Both the position numbers and the translations under genes were made by a program. From an uncultured Rhodospirillales bacterium (lineage in GTDB: Bacteria; Pseudomonadota; Alphaproteobacteria; Acetobacterales; Acetobacteraceae), in assembly GCA_903823665.1 (NCBI GenBank), contig CAIJTR010000075.1, positions 1-34,034 on the forward strand: a stretch of 34,034 bases of DNA. Reading direction: 5' to 3'. Every line of letters begins with the position of its first letter. Position 1 is the stretch's first letter. Shown piece by piece: positions 16,273 through 25,725 of this stretch. The notes under the pieces are model-generated. The model did not search any database. It had not been told where the DNA came from and saw nothing but the letters and a program-made list of their open reading frames with translations.

Positions 16273-17703
16273 ATGACCGATGCATCCGAGCCAGCGCCCC
16301 CCATCAACACCCCCACACGCCGCACCAGCCCGAAATTGACGGCGCTGATCGTGGCCAGTGCGTTGTTGATGGAGCAGCTGGACGGAACGGTGCTGGCCAC
16401 CGCATTGCCGACGATGGCACACAGCTTCAATGTCGATGCGCTGCACATGAACGTGGCGTTGACGTCGTATTTGCTCAGCCTTGCGGTGTGCATTCCGGCG
16501 AGTGGGAAAGTGGCCGACCGGTTCGGCACCCGCACCGTGTTTCGCGCCGCCATCGCGCTGTTCACCATCGGCTCGATTTTATGCGCGCAGGCCCCGTCCC
16601 TCGGCTTTTTGGTCGCCGCGCGCATTCTTCAGGGTGCCGGTGGCGCCATGATGGTGCCGGTGGGGCGGCTCGCGTTGCTGCGCTCCGTCTCCAAGGCGGA
16701 GCTGGTGTCCGCCATGGCCTGGCTGATGATCCCGGCGACGATTGGGCCAATCCTCGGTCCGCCCGTCGGCGGATTTATCGTCACCTATCTTGATTGGCGT
16801 TGGATTTTTTACATCAATGTACCGATTGGGATCGTGGGCATCGTGCTGGTCACACTCTACATCGAAGAGGTGCGCGAGACCGGGCGGGTGGATTTTGATG
16901 TGCTCGGCATGGTGCTGTCCGGCATCGCACTCGCCTGCCTGATGAGTGGGTTAGAGCTGTTCAGCCGCGGCGTCGGCTCGATCACGTTGGCGGGAGTGCT
17001 GGTGGCAGCGGGCATTGTCGCGTTTGTCCTTTATTGGCGGCACGCGAACCATCATCCGCAGCCCGTGCTGGATTTCAAGCTGATGCGTGTGTTCACGTTC
17101 CGCTACTCCGTGCTGGCCGGTGCCATGTCGCGGGTGGCGGTGGGGGCTATGCCGTTTCTGCTGCCGATGATGATGCAGATCGGATTTGGCAAATCGGCAG
17201 CCGAAAGTGGGCTGATCACGTTTGCGGGCTCCATCGGCTCGCTGGCAATGCGTATCGCCGCACCCAAGCTGTTGCGACGGCTGGGGTTTCGTAACGTGAT
17301 GATCTGGGTGGGGCTGATCTCCACATTGCTGCTGGCCACCACAGCGGCGTTCCGGCCGAGCTGGCCAATGGCGATGATTTACGGCGTGCTGATCGTCGGC
17401 GGGTTTTTCCAGTCGCTGCAGTTCATCGGCTACAACACGATTGCCTACGCCGACGTGCCGCGCCCGCAGATGAGTGCTGCCACGAGTTTCTACACCACGT
17501 TCCAGCAGCTCTCGCTGACCACCGGGATCGCGATATCAGCCGCCGTGCTGGCCGCCTCGATCGCGTGGCACGGACATTCCGACGCCGCCCTGATCGACTT
17601 CTCAGTCGCCTATCTCGCGGTCAGTGCCTTCGCCATCATGGCCCCGCTGATGAGCACGAGGCTGCCTGCCGATGCGGGCGAGGAGCTAAGCGGGCATCAT
17701 TAA
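16273..17703 (+). CDS. DHA2-family MFS drug/proton antiporter
   Basis: The product is 476 residues with about 14 hydrophobic segments, as expected for the EmrB/QacA (DHA2) family. Motif D1-like LLMEQLDGTVLATALPTMA lies in helix 1, motif A GKVADRFGTRTVF at about residue 77-89, motif B-like ARILQGAGGAMMVPVGRLAL follows, and motif C-like IGPILGPPVGGFIV lies at about 157. These are typical of multidrug exporters; the actual substrate is unknown. There is no adjacent EmrA-type adaptor, so it probably exports only to the periplasm. The start has a weak upstream site (ggcggg). Its stop overlaps the stop of dctM on the other strand in the four bases TTAA. Confidence 0.88.
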   Translation: MTDASEPAPPINTPTRRTSPKLTALIVASALLMEQLDGTVLATALPTMAHSFNVDALHMNVALTSYLLSLAVCIPASGKVADRFGTRTVFRAAIALFTIGSILCAQAPSLGFLVAARILQGAGGAMMVPVGRLALLRSVSKAELVSAMAWLMIPATIGPILGPPVGGFIVTYLDWRWIFYINVPIGIVGIVLVTLYIEEVRETGRVDFDVLGMVLSGIALACLMSGLELFSRGVGSITLAGVLVAAGIVAFVLYWRHANHHPQPVLDFKLMRVFTFRYSVLAGAMSRVAVGAMPFLLPMMMQIGFGKSAAESGLITFAGSIGSLAMRIAAPKLLRRLGFRNVMIWVGLISTLLLATTAAFRPSWPMAMIYGVLIVGGFFQSLQFIGYNTIAYADVPRPQMSAATSFYTTFQQLSLTTGIAISAAVLAASIAWHGHSDAALIDFSVAYLAVSAFAIMAPLMSTRLPADAGEELSGHH

Positions 17704-19037
17704 GGGCAGATATAGCCGTTCGCACCTTTGAAGCAGCCGACTGACTCGGGGAACAGCTCGCGTGGCAGCCATAGCACGATGCTGGGGAAGAAGATGGTGA
17801 ACGCGATGGTTGCGAAGAAGATCACGTAAATCGGCAGCGACGCCTTCAACGCTGTGCTGAAACGCACGCCGACGAATTTCGACGCCATCAGCAACGCGAG
17901 GCCGTAAGGCGGCGTGATCAGGCCGAATGCCAGCGTCACGATCAGCACCACACCCATATGAACGGGATTGATGTCACCCTTGTCCGTCAGCTGATTGACG
18001 ACCGGCATGAAGATGATGATGGCAGGGATCGGCTCGATGAAATCGCCCACCACCGTGAACACGATCACCAGCGCGAACATGATCATGGTGGGATCAGTGC
18101 CGGCAAACCCCTCGATCCAGCCGGATACCACCAGCGGCCCGCGCAGATAGGCCAGCATCCAGCCGAAGGCCGAGGCGGCGGCGATGGTGATGAGCGGGAG
18201 CGAGAAAATCAGCCCGGCCTGGATGAAGTCGCGCGGCACATGCTTCAGATGCGACGGGCGTAGGATCGGGATCACGATCAGAAGGATGTAGGTGATCGCG
18301 ATGACGCCAGCTTCAGTCGGCGTGAAGAAGCCCGAGAGGATGCCGCCGAGCAGAATGAACGGGATCATCAGCGGCAGCGATGCGGCACGGGCAGTGGAGG
18401 CAAGCGTGGCGAGCGTCGCGCGCGGCCTGCGGAACCCGGCGGGGCCGAAGAAATAGCAATAGATCATCAGGCCGATGCCGATCATCAGGCCCGGCACGAT
18501 GCCGCCGAGGAACAGCCCGGCAATCGAGACGTTGCCGATGGCTCCATACACCACGGCCATGATGGAAGGCGGTACAAGGGCCGCGATGGTGGAGGCGGCG
18601 GCGATCAGGGAGGCCACAAATTCCGGAGAATAGCCTTCCGCTGCCATCGGTTTGGCCATGGTGCGACTCAACACCGCCACGTCCGCCGAGGAGGAGCCGG
18701 ACATGCCGGAGAAGAACATCGAGAACACGGTGGTGACCTGCGCCAGCCCACCGCGGATGTGGCCGACCAGTGCCTGGCTGAACTCGGCGATGCGTATGAT
18801 GACGTTGGCCGACGTCATGAGTTCGCCGACCAGCAGGAAGAACGGAATCGCCATCAACGCTTCGCTGTCGATACCGTTGAACATCTGGCCGATCATCGAC
18901 TGGTAGCTGATCGACGTGAAGCTGGTGCCCACCAGCACACCGGCCATTAGGCTGAACGCCACGGGCACGCCGAGATAGCCCAGTGCCAGGAACAGCACTG
19001 TCATCACGCCCAGAATGAGCGCGTTGTCAGTGCCCAT
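17700..19037 (-). CDS. dctM: TRAP transporter large permease (DctM)
   Basis: This 445-residue polytopic membrane protein has the conserved TRAP-M features: an N-terminal MAGVLVGTSF region, FSGMSGSSSADVAVLSRTM at about residue 107-125, the MIPFILLGGILSGFFTPTEA segment and a later GLITPPYGLALL loop. It is the sodium-driven channel subunit of a tripartite system. I start at ATG 19037 (MGTDNALILG), which overlaps the end of dctQ by 11 bases; an extension ten codons upstream is possible but lies further into dctQ. The gene ends in a shared TTAA with the convergent MFS gene. Confidence 0.93.
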   Translation of the reverse strand: MGTDNALILGVMTVLFLALGYLGVPVAFSLMAGVLVGTSFTSISYQSMIGQMFNGIDSEALMAIPFFLLVGELMTSANVIIRIAEFSQALVGHIRGGLAQVTTVFSMFFSGMSGSSSADVAVLSRTMAKPMAAEGYSPEFVASLIAAASTIAALVPPSIMAVVYGAIGNVSIAGLFLGGIVPGLMIGIGLMIYCYFFGPAGFRRPRATLATLASTARAASLPLMIPFILLGGILSGFFTPTEAGVIAITYILLIVIPILRPSHLKHVPRDFIQAGLIFSLPLITIAAASAFGWMLAYLRGPLVVSGWIEGFAGTDPTMIMFALVIVFTVVGDFIEPIPAIIIFMPVVNQLTDKGDINPVHMGVVLIVTLAFGLITPPYGLALLMASKFVGVRFSTALKASLPIYVIFFATIAFTIFFPSIVLWLPRELFPESVGCFKGANGYICP

Positions 19038-19563
19038 CGGTGCGAATCCCCTGTGTGTCGTCAACAAAGCCGTTCTTCAGGCCGCAAATGATCTGCTCAG
19101 CGGAGAACAGCACGATGAACACGCCGCAGAGTGGGATCGGCCAATAGAGATAGGCGATCGGCGTCATCGACGGCATGCGGAAGGAGTGGAAGCCTTCGAG
19201 GAAATTGGCCCAGCCGAACACCATCATGGCGACGCCGATGAGCAGAATGACGACGCGATTGAACGTCTCAAACCCCTCGCGCAGCTTTCCGCCCATCAGT
19301 TCGGTGAGGGCGGAAAGTTGCAAATGGTCCTGCCTTCGGGTGGCAACCGCCGTGCCGCAGAAAATGCCATAGGTGAAAAACGCGCTCGTCACCTCCTGCA
19401 ACCACAACCAGGGTGATCCGATCTCCCGGGTCAGCACGTCCAGGAACACCGACACGGTGAAGCCCGCGAGGCACAGGCCACAGCAGATCATCAGCGCGTG
19501 TTCCACCCAGTCGAGCGACCGCCATTTCAGGTGGCGGTCGCGTTCGAGAACCAATCCATCCAT
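19027..19563 (-). CDS. dctQ: TRAP transporter small permease (DctQ)
   Basis: The product is 178 residues with four hydrophobic segments: VEHALMICCGLCLAGFTVSV, a second near EVTSAFFTYGIFCGTAVATR, a third at VVILLIGVAMMVFGW and a fourth at WPIPLCGVFIVLFS. The EVTSAFFTYGIF and RRQDHLQL elements are typical of TRAP-Q subunits. It pairs with DctM in the membrane complex. ATG 19563 is chosen, ten bases after the dctP stop, with a weak aagg site. The open frame extends further upstream only as a shadow of dctP. It sits between dctP and dctM in the usual PQM order. Confidence 0.9.
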   Translation of the reverse strand: MDGLVLERDRHLKWRSLDWVEHALMICCGLCLAGFTVSVFLDVLTREIGSPWLWLQEVTSAFFTYGIFCGTAVATRRQDHLQLSALTELMGGKLREGFETFNRVVILLIGVAMMVFGWANFLEGFHSFRMPSMTPIAYLYWPIPLCGVFIVLFSAEQIICGLKNGFVDDTQGIRTDGH

Positions 19564-19573
19564 GCAGAAGGCC

Positions 19574-20569
19574 TTATTCGGACGCGCGGACGACGGCGAG
19601 AATTTTCTCGGCGTTCGGACCAAGACCCTTGGCGATGCTATCCTGCATCGGCTTGGCGATATTGATGAACTCGTCCTTGCGCACGTCATCGACGACGGTG
19701 ACGCCGAGCTTGATCAGCTTGGCCTTGCTCTCATGCTCCAGCTGCAAGGCCAGCGCTGGCTCTTTGGTCGAAACCTCGCGGGCCGCCGCCTGCACCCAGC
19801 CCTGGGCCTCCGGCGTCAGGCTGTTCCAGACTTTGTCGCTGACCCACATGACGCTGCAATTCGCCTCGTGCTCGGTCATCGAGATCACGGGAGCCACTTC
19901 GTAATGCTTGTTGGCGAGATAAACGTTCAGCCCGTTCTCAGCGAAGTTGACGACGCCGGTTTGCAATGAGGTGTAGACGCTGCCGAACGGCATATGCACC
20001 GTCTGCGCACCGTAAGCCGGGAAGATCGCATCCTCTGTGGCAGTTGCCTGCACGCGGACTTTTTCACCCTTGATGTCCACCAGCCCATGCACCGGCTTTT
20101 TGCCGTAGAGATAGCGCAGCCCAAGCGTCGCCATGCCAAGGACGTGCGCGCCCTTCACTTTTTCAGCGAACATGGCCCCCACCGCGTCGGTTAACGCCGG
20201 GTTGGCCAGCGCCTTGATCATGTGGCCTTCGTTTTTGAAGATGTAGTGAACCGAGAGCATCCCGGATTCCGGTGCCACGGTTGCCGAGTTCGCGGTGGAG
20301 ACGATGACGAAATCAACATCGCCGGTGCGGATTTTCTCCAGCAGCTGCGGCTCCTGGCCCAGCTGGGCACCGGGGAACTGGTCGATGGTCATGGTGCCCT
20401 TGCTCAGTTCCATGAGCTTGGCGTTGAACATGTCGCCCGCCACGCCGTAGCCGGTGGTGTGCGGTTGATCGTAGCCGAATGTGTAGTGCTTGGTTTGCGC
20501 CGCAGCCGGCAAAACGCCGAGAGCGGTGCAAAACAGGGCGGAAATCGTAGCTTTGGCAATACGCGACAT
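19574..20569 (-). CDS. dctP: TRAP transporter substrate-binding protein (DctP)
   Basis: The product is 331 residues with a cleavable signal peptide (MSRIAKATISALFCTALGVL then PAAAQ), so it is periplasmic. The body follows the DctP fold: an FPGAQLGQEPQLLEKIRTGD segment at about residue 67-86 and, near the middle, VDIKGEKVRVQATATEDA with the ligand-contacting arginine region. DctP proteins bind carboxylates such as C4-dicarboxylates, uronates or aldonates. The neighbouring epimerase/dehydrogenase and gluconokinase make a sugar acid the likely ligand, which is inference. ATG 20569 has a strong ribosome site (gggagaag). It is the first gene of the dctPQM operon, divergent from the epimerase across about 114 bases. 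Confidence 0.92.
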   Translation of the reverse strand: MSRIAKATISALFCTALGVLPAAAQTKHYTFGYDQPHTTGYGVAGDMFNAKLMELSKGTMTIDQFPGAQLGQEPQLLEKIRTGDVDFVIVSTANSATVAPESGMLSVHYIFKNEGHMIKALANPALTDAVGAMFAEKVKGAHVLGMATLGLRYLYGKKPVHGLVDIKGEKVRVQATATEDAIFPAYGAQTVHMPFGSVYTSLQTGVVNFAENGLNVYLANKHYEVAPVISMTEHEANCSVMWVSDKVWNSLTPEAQGWVQAAAREVSTKEPALALQLEHESKAKLIKLGVTVVDDVRKDEFINIAKPMQDSIAKGLGPNAEKILAVVRASE

Positions 20570-20683
20570 CAGCTTCTCCCCTTCGCTCCGCATCGTTGGC
20601 GGATTGTTATTGTGACAGGCTAGGGTCTCGTTGCGCGCATGACCAGAGCCAAAAACACGCTTTATCAGAAGGATTGCACAGAA

Positions 20684-21673
20684 ATGGCGGTGATGATCAC
20701 CGGCGGCACCGGCTTTGTGGGGCTGAATGTGGCCGAGGCGCTCCTGGCGCGAGGCGATGACGTGGTGGTGGTGGCGCGTGACCGCGTGCCGGTGGCGGCG
20801 CGCACCGTGTTCTCACGTCTGCCGGGACGGATGACCGAGGTGCAGCTTGATATCCGCGACGAGGCGGCGCTGCTGACCCTGATGCGCCAGACCGGCACCA
20901 CCCAACTGCTGCCGTTCGCCGCCATCACCTCCGGTGCCAGCCGTGAGGCCGAGGGTCCGGAGGCGGTGATCGAGGTGAACCTGCTCGGCTTCATCGGGCA
21001 GCTGCGCGCGGCGCGGGACGCGGGCGTGAGCCGCATCATCGCCCCCGCGTCCGGTGCGGTGTATGGCGAGAGCTTCTACGATCATGCGCTGCTCGATGAG
21101 GTCAGCACGCCATGCCGCCCCACCGGCATTTATGGGGTGACGAAATACGCGGTCGATCGCACGGCGCAGCGGCTGGCGGCGTTATGGGGGCTGGATGTGG
21201 TGGTGGCGCGGATTTCGTCCGTGTTCGGCCCGTGGGAGCATGACACCGGGTTGCGCGATCTGCTGACGCCGTATTGGGGACTGGCGCGGGCGGCGGTGGC
21301 CGGTGAGGAGGCGGTGCTGCCTGCGGTGCTGCCAGACTATGCATGGATCTACGCGCGCGACATCGCGTCCGGCCTGCTCCATCTGCTCGACCTTACCGAC
21401 CCTGCGGAGCGCGTGTTCAACGTCTGCTCCGGCGAGGGCTGGGGCACGGCGCTGACTGGCTTTGCTGACCGGTTGACGCAGGACTTCCCGGAGTTCCGCT
21501 GGCGGCAATCCGATGACCTGGCTGAGGTGACTGTGCGCCTGACCGAAAGCCGCCCGCGCGGACGGATGGATATCGCGCGGATCAAGGCGACCGGGTGGAG
21601 CCCTGCGTTCGGCCCGGTGGCGGCACATGAGGATTATGCGGCATGGCTACGCTCGCATCCCAAGGCTTTATAG
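20684..21673 (+). CDS. NAD-dependent epimerase/dehydratase (extended SDR)
   Basis: The product is 329 residues. The nucleotide-binding glycine motif GGTGFVG is at 7-13. The catalytic serine lies in PASGAVYGE (S123), and the YxxxK pair in YGVTKYAVD (Y150, K154). It is an extended short-chain dehydrogenase acting on a sugar or sugar acid. Its place opposite a TRAP operon and beside a gluconokinase fits an oxidoreductase of sugar acids, such as uronate or erythronate dehydrogenases, rather than a cell-wall nucleotide-sugar epimerase; that is inference. I choose ATG 20684 (agaagg site 11 bases upstream); ATG 20639 and ATG 20693 are alternatives. Its stop overlaps the end of gntK on the other strand by six bases. 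Confidence 0.85.
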   Translation: MAVMITGGTGFVGLNVAEALLARGDDVVVVARDRVPVAARTVFSRLPGRMTEVQLDIRDEAALLTLMRQTGTTQLLPFAAITSGASREAEGPEAVIEVNLLGFIGQLRAARDAGVSRIIAPASGAVYGESFYDHALLDEVSTPCRPTGIYGVTKYAVDRTAQRLAALWGLDVVVARISSVFGPWEHDTGLRDLLTPYWGLARAAVAGEEAVLPAVLPDYAWIYARDIASGLLHLLDLTDPAERVFNVCSGEGWGTALTGFADRLTQDFPEFRWRQSDDLAEVTVRLTESRPRGRMDIARIKATGWSPAFGPVAAHEDYAAWLRSHPKAL

Positions 21674-22210
21674 CGGCCCAATCTGGCGAATCACCTCGGC
21701 CACAATCACATCCGGCGCCAAATCCACCGCCACGCTGATCGGATGCTCGTCCGCACCCGGCTCCTCCAGCGTGGCGAATTGGCTTTGGATGAGGCTGGCC
21801 GGCATGAAATGGCCCTGGCGCGCGGCTTGGCGGGTGGCGATCACATCGTAGCTGCCGTGGAGGTAGACCAGGCGCACGTCCGCCCTTCCGGCGAGCAACC
21901 GGTCCCGATACACGCGCTTCAGCGCCGAGCACGTGACCACGCCGGGCCGCCCCGCGCGCGCCGTGTCAATCCAGGCTGCAATGATGTCGAGCCACGGCCA
22001 GCGGTCCTCATCGGTGAGCGGTGTGCCGGACTTCATCTTGGCGACGTTGGCCGCTGGATGCAGATCGTCGCCATCGGCAAAGTTCCAGCCGAGCCCGCCC
22101 GCAAGTAACGCCGCGATGGTGGTTTTGCCGGAGCCGGAGACGCCCATCACCACCAGAACCTTGGGTGAAATCGTAACATCATCTCGACATTTTGTTAAAT
22201 TATCCGTCAT
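21668..22210 (-). CDS. gntK: Gluconokinase
   Basis: The product is 180 residues. The P-loop GVSGSGKT lies at 23-30, followed by the gluconokinase signature FADGDDLHPAANVAKMKSGT and PLTDEDRWPWLD, then TCSALKRVYRDRLL and LHGSYDVIATRQAARQGHFM. It phosphorylates gluconate to 6-phosphogluconate with ATP. Length matches the GntK/IdnK family. ATG 22210 is chosen because upstream frame extends only into the divergent Hint gene; a start at the ATG of VVMGVSG would cut close to the P-loop. It lies 45 bases from the start of the divergent Hint-domain gene and converges on the epimerase. Confidence 0.93.
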   Translation of the reverse strand: MTDNLTKCRDDVTISPKVLVVMGVSGSGKTTIAALLAGGLGWNFADGDDLHPAANVAKMKSGTPLTDEDRWPWLDIIAAWIDTARAGRPGVVTCSALKRVYRDRLLAGRADVRLVYLHGSYDVIATRQAARQGHFMPASLIQSQFATLEEPGADEHPISVAVDLAPDVIVAEVIRQIGPL

Positions 22211-22255
22211 CTTGCTCCCACACGTGCCGGTACCACATCCTCGGATACAAATCTC

Positions 22256-24636
22256 ATGGCAATTTACAGCTGGAAACAAACCGGCAGCAATTTCGGTAGC
22301 AATGCCAGCTGGACTGACGGTGTAACCGACCCAGCCGCGAGCGCGCCCGGCAGCGGTGACGATACCTATATAAGCGGGCAAGGCGTGATCGCCGGTAGCG
22401 GGACTGTGAACTCGATCACGTTTCTTGTCGCCAACTATACCCTTGCCATCGGCGTTATCAGCGCTGGGACAATCCTCACCAACAGCGCTTCTGGTTCAAG
22501 CGACAGTATCACTCTGAATGCGGGCACGCTGCGCGGCACGGTGGAAACGACGTTCGATCGGAATACCACATTTACGATCGACGGTGGGGCCACGCTGGAT
22601 TCAAGCACGTCTGGCATTATCACCAATGATGGCACGCTGTCCGTGATCAACGGCACGATCAGCGGCAACAACTTCGCCAATTTCCGAAATGCCACAATTT
22701 ATGCAAATGGCGTGGTGTCGGTCACCACGATGAGCAATTCCGGCTACACCGACTTGAACGGCACCACGCTTGCCATCGTTCCCGGCACGCTCGACGTCAT
22801 CGGCAAAGTCTCAACCACCAACACGGTGCTCGGCACACTGACGGGCGAGACCAGCGTGGCCACAGTGGAGACGGGCGGCAGTTGGAGCTCCACCAACACC
22901 ATGATCGTGGGCGAGCTTGGTACTGCCACGCTGGAGATCAAGGAGCGTGGCAGCGTTACCGCTACCGGTGGCGGGCACCCGCCTTTGTTGTCGGCGAGAC
23001 GGTGCAAAACTCGATTGGCGTGGGCCATGTCAGCGTCACCAATGGCATAACCGCCGCCGGCACGCTCAACGTCACCGGAAAGGCCGTGGTGGGCGGCAAC
23101 GTCGAGGGCGACATGACCATCGACGGCGCCGGCGCGGTGGTGAGCATTCACGGCACGCTGGATGACGGCGCGCAATCGGGCGGACTCGGCGGGCTCTCCG
23201 TCACTGGCAGCGGGGCGAAGCTTGCGATCGACAATGACTGGATCATTGGAGACGCTGGCACCCACACCGACAGCATCATCCGCGGCAGCGGCGGGGTGAG
23301 CACCGACACGGTCGGCGGCACGCTGACGCTGGGCAACCAGGGCAGCGGCGTCGGCTCGCTCACCATCTCCGGCACCAGCCAGGCGCTGACGGCGGGTAAG
23401 GATGTGATCGTCGGCGGGGCGGGCACCGGCACGCTGATGGTGGAAAACGGCGGCTCGTTGCTGGTGAGCGGCGGCGTGGTGAACGTGGGCACGGCGGGCG
23501 GTGGTGGCAGTCTCGATGTTGGCTTCAACGCGTTCGTGACCGCGGTTGTATCGCAGGTGGGTGGCGTCGGGCGACTGAGCCTCGCCGGCGGTATTTTCGA
23601 TGCCACGACATTGACCGTGCAAGGCGAGGTGAGCGGGTTTGGATCGTTCACCGGCATCACCGAGAACGATGGCATCGTGAAGGCCAATGGCGGCACGTTG
23701 GTGCTGCAAAAGGCTGTGACGGGAACTGGATCGCTCAGCATTCTGGCCGGGGCCACGCTTGATCTTGGTGGTGCCTCCAGCACCGGGCAGACGGTCACGT
23801 TCAACGGCAGCGGGCTGACGCTCGAACAGGCGCATGTGACCAGCGCCACGTTGTCCGGATTCGGTGCCGGCAGCGTGATCGACGTGAAGGGCGTCGTTGC
23901 GGCAGATCGTAGCTTCTCCGGCGGGGTGCTGACACTTTTCGACGCCACAAGCGCAGTGATCGAGACCCTGAAATTCAGTGATGCGTTCGTCACGCAGAAC
24001 TTCGTTATCGCCTCTGATGGTGGCACCGGCACGGCCGTCACCTATGCGCCGTGCTTCGCCGCTGGCACGAGGATCGCCACCGATAGTGGCGAGTTGGCGG
24101 TGGAGCAGTTGCGCGCCGGGGATTTGGTGCGCGCCGCCTCAGGCTCGTTGGTTGCAATCAAATGGATCGGCACGCGGCGCATGACACGTCTGCATGAGCA
24201 CCCAGAGCAGAGCGCCGTGCAGCCGCTTTGCGTCGCGAAGGGCGCATTGGCGCAGGGCTGTCCGGCTCGTGATCTCATGCTGTCGCCTGATCACGCGCTT
24301 CTGCTGGAGGGAAAGCTGATCCCGGTGAAGGCGCTGATCAACGGTCGGTCGATTCGTCAGCTGAGCTGGGCCGAGGTGACGTATTTCCACGTCGAGTTGC
24401 CTCAGCACGACATTCTTCTCGCTGAGGGTGCGGAGGTTGAAAGCTACCTCGACACTGGCAACAGCAGCGCGTTCGATAATTTTGGACCAGCGGTGCAACT
24501 CTACCCGGAGTTCTGCGCAAGATCGTATGACATTCGCCGCTACGCGCCATTTGCCGAACAGGGCGTGGCCGTCGAGGCGGCGCGCCGGGCAATTCTGGCG
24601 CGAGTGGAAGAAGCGGCGACTGAATTGGCCGCCTGA
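22256..24636 (+). pseudogene. Repetitive passenger protein with C-terminal Hint domain, frameshifted
   Basis: Read as one gene, about 790 residues. The N-terminal frame runs from ATG 22256 (MAIYSWKQTGSNFGSNASWT) and is rich in Gly/Thr/Ser/Asn beta-helix-like repeats. It loses the pattern after VTATGGG at about 22975 and stops at 23050. The same kind of repeat resumes in the next frame from PAFVVGETVQNSIGVGHVSV and runs to 24636. One base is missing near 22970-22980; no long homopolymer is present there. The last 200 residues, from CFAAGTRIATDSGELAVEQL, form a Hint (hedgehog/intein-type) domain with LSPDHALLLEG as its histidine block. Such domains can self-cleave proteins in other settings. 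There is no signal peptide. The break could be real or a sequencing error. The gene starts 45 bases from gntK. Confidence 0.75.
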
Positions 24637-24640
24637 TCGG

Positions 24641-25501
24641 CTACGCCATCACCACCTGAATGGGTGAGGTGGCGTTGCGGATCACAGTTGGTCCGCCGGA
24701 GAAGGCGTCGCCGTCGGCCTGGGTGCGCCGGGTGTTAATGCGCACCTCCTCGGCACGTTGCAGACGAATGCCGGGCATGCGGTTCAGCATGTTAAGCGGC
24801 AGGGCGGCACCATATGCCAGGGCGGAGAGTGGACCGGCGCGGTCGAACAACGCCACGGTGAAGCCCGGTGCCATCGGCGTCGCATCGGCGGCGAGTGTGT
24901 GGCGCCCCGCGTAATAGCGGCCTTTGGTGACGATCACACTGCCCGCTGCCGTATCGACGCCGTCAATGCTGATATCGATTTTGGGGAAGTCGTAGCGAAC
25001 CGATTCGCGCATGCCCTGCAGCACGTAGGCTCCCTTGCCGATGGCGCGCTTCAGGCGGGGCGAGACGTGGTGCACAACCTCGGCGTCGAATCCTGCACCG
25101 ATCATCTGCACAAACACCTGCTCACCCGACTCGGTGTGCGCAACGCCCGGCCAAAGCGCCCTGGTGCGGCCGAATGCCAGGGCTGCGGCCACCGCGACTG
25201 GGGAGAATGGGAGATTTAATTCATGCGCCAGCACATTCGCGGTGCCGAGTGGGATGATGCCAAGTGCGGTGTTTGAGCCTGCCAGCCCCTGTGCGACCTC
25301 GGCGATCGTACCGTCACCACCGGCGGCAACGACGAGTCGCCGCCCTGCGTTCGCAGCATCGCGCGCAAGTTCCGTTGCGTGACCCGGATGTAAAGTCTCA
25401 GCCAATTCAAGCTTGACGCCGTTGTGGACCATCACATCGAGCACGCGCCACAAGCGTTGCGCGCGGCGACGTCCAGCGGCGGGATTGTAGATGATCAGCA
25501 T
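24641..25501 (-). CDS. Diacylglycerol-kinase-like lipid kinase
   Basis: The product is 286 residues. The catalytic motif GGDGT (61-65) and the nucleotide-binding N-terminus IIYNPAAGRRRAQRLW are diagnostic of the DAGK/YegS/BmrU family. LGIIPLGTANVLAHELNLP is the usual second block. The enzyme phosphorylates a lipid such as diacylglycerol or a sphingoid/ceramide-like lipid; which one cannot be told from sequence. It faces an LpxH-like phosphoesterase and an MgtA-like glycosyltransferase across 224 bases, an arrangement I associate with alphaproteobacterial envelope-lipid clusters. It ends four bases after the convergent Hint gene stop. Confidence 0.85.
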   Translation of the reverse strand: MLIIYNPAAGRRRAQRLWRVLDVMVHNGVKLELAETLHPGHATELARDAANAGRRLVVAAGGDGTIAEVAQGLAGSNTALGIIPLGTANVLAHELNLPFSPVAVAAALAFGRTRALWPGVAHTESGEQVFVQMIGAGFDAEVVHHVSPRLKRAIGKGAYVLQGMRESVRYDFPKIDISIDGVDTAAGSVIVTKGRYYAGRHTLAADATPMAPGFTVALFDRAGPLSALAYGAALPLNMLNRMPGIRLQRAEEVRINTRRTQADGDAFSGGPTVIRNATSPIQVVMA

Positions 25502-25725
25502 GCGAAGGTCATTGCAGGTTTGCGCTCAAGCAAAAGCCGTCATATGCGCGTTCAAAGTTGCATTCGCATGACAATTCAGGGTCAACTTGATGATCTTCTT
25601 GTAAGCACTTGAAGAGCGCCGCAGTCATCGAATTTTCACATGTTTAATTCGACAGGTGGCGTATTCCCTCCCGAACGCCTTGCGGATGCGCCGCGCGGCT
25701 GTGGTTATATGGTGAACGGTACCGC

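Noticed and set aside
22744-23835. 363-codon minus-strand frame opposite the Hint gene
   Set aside because: Low-complexity His/Ala/Arg-rich translation opposite a repetitive gene; not a believable protein.
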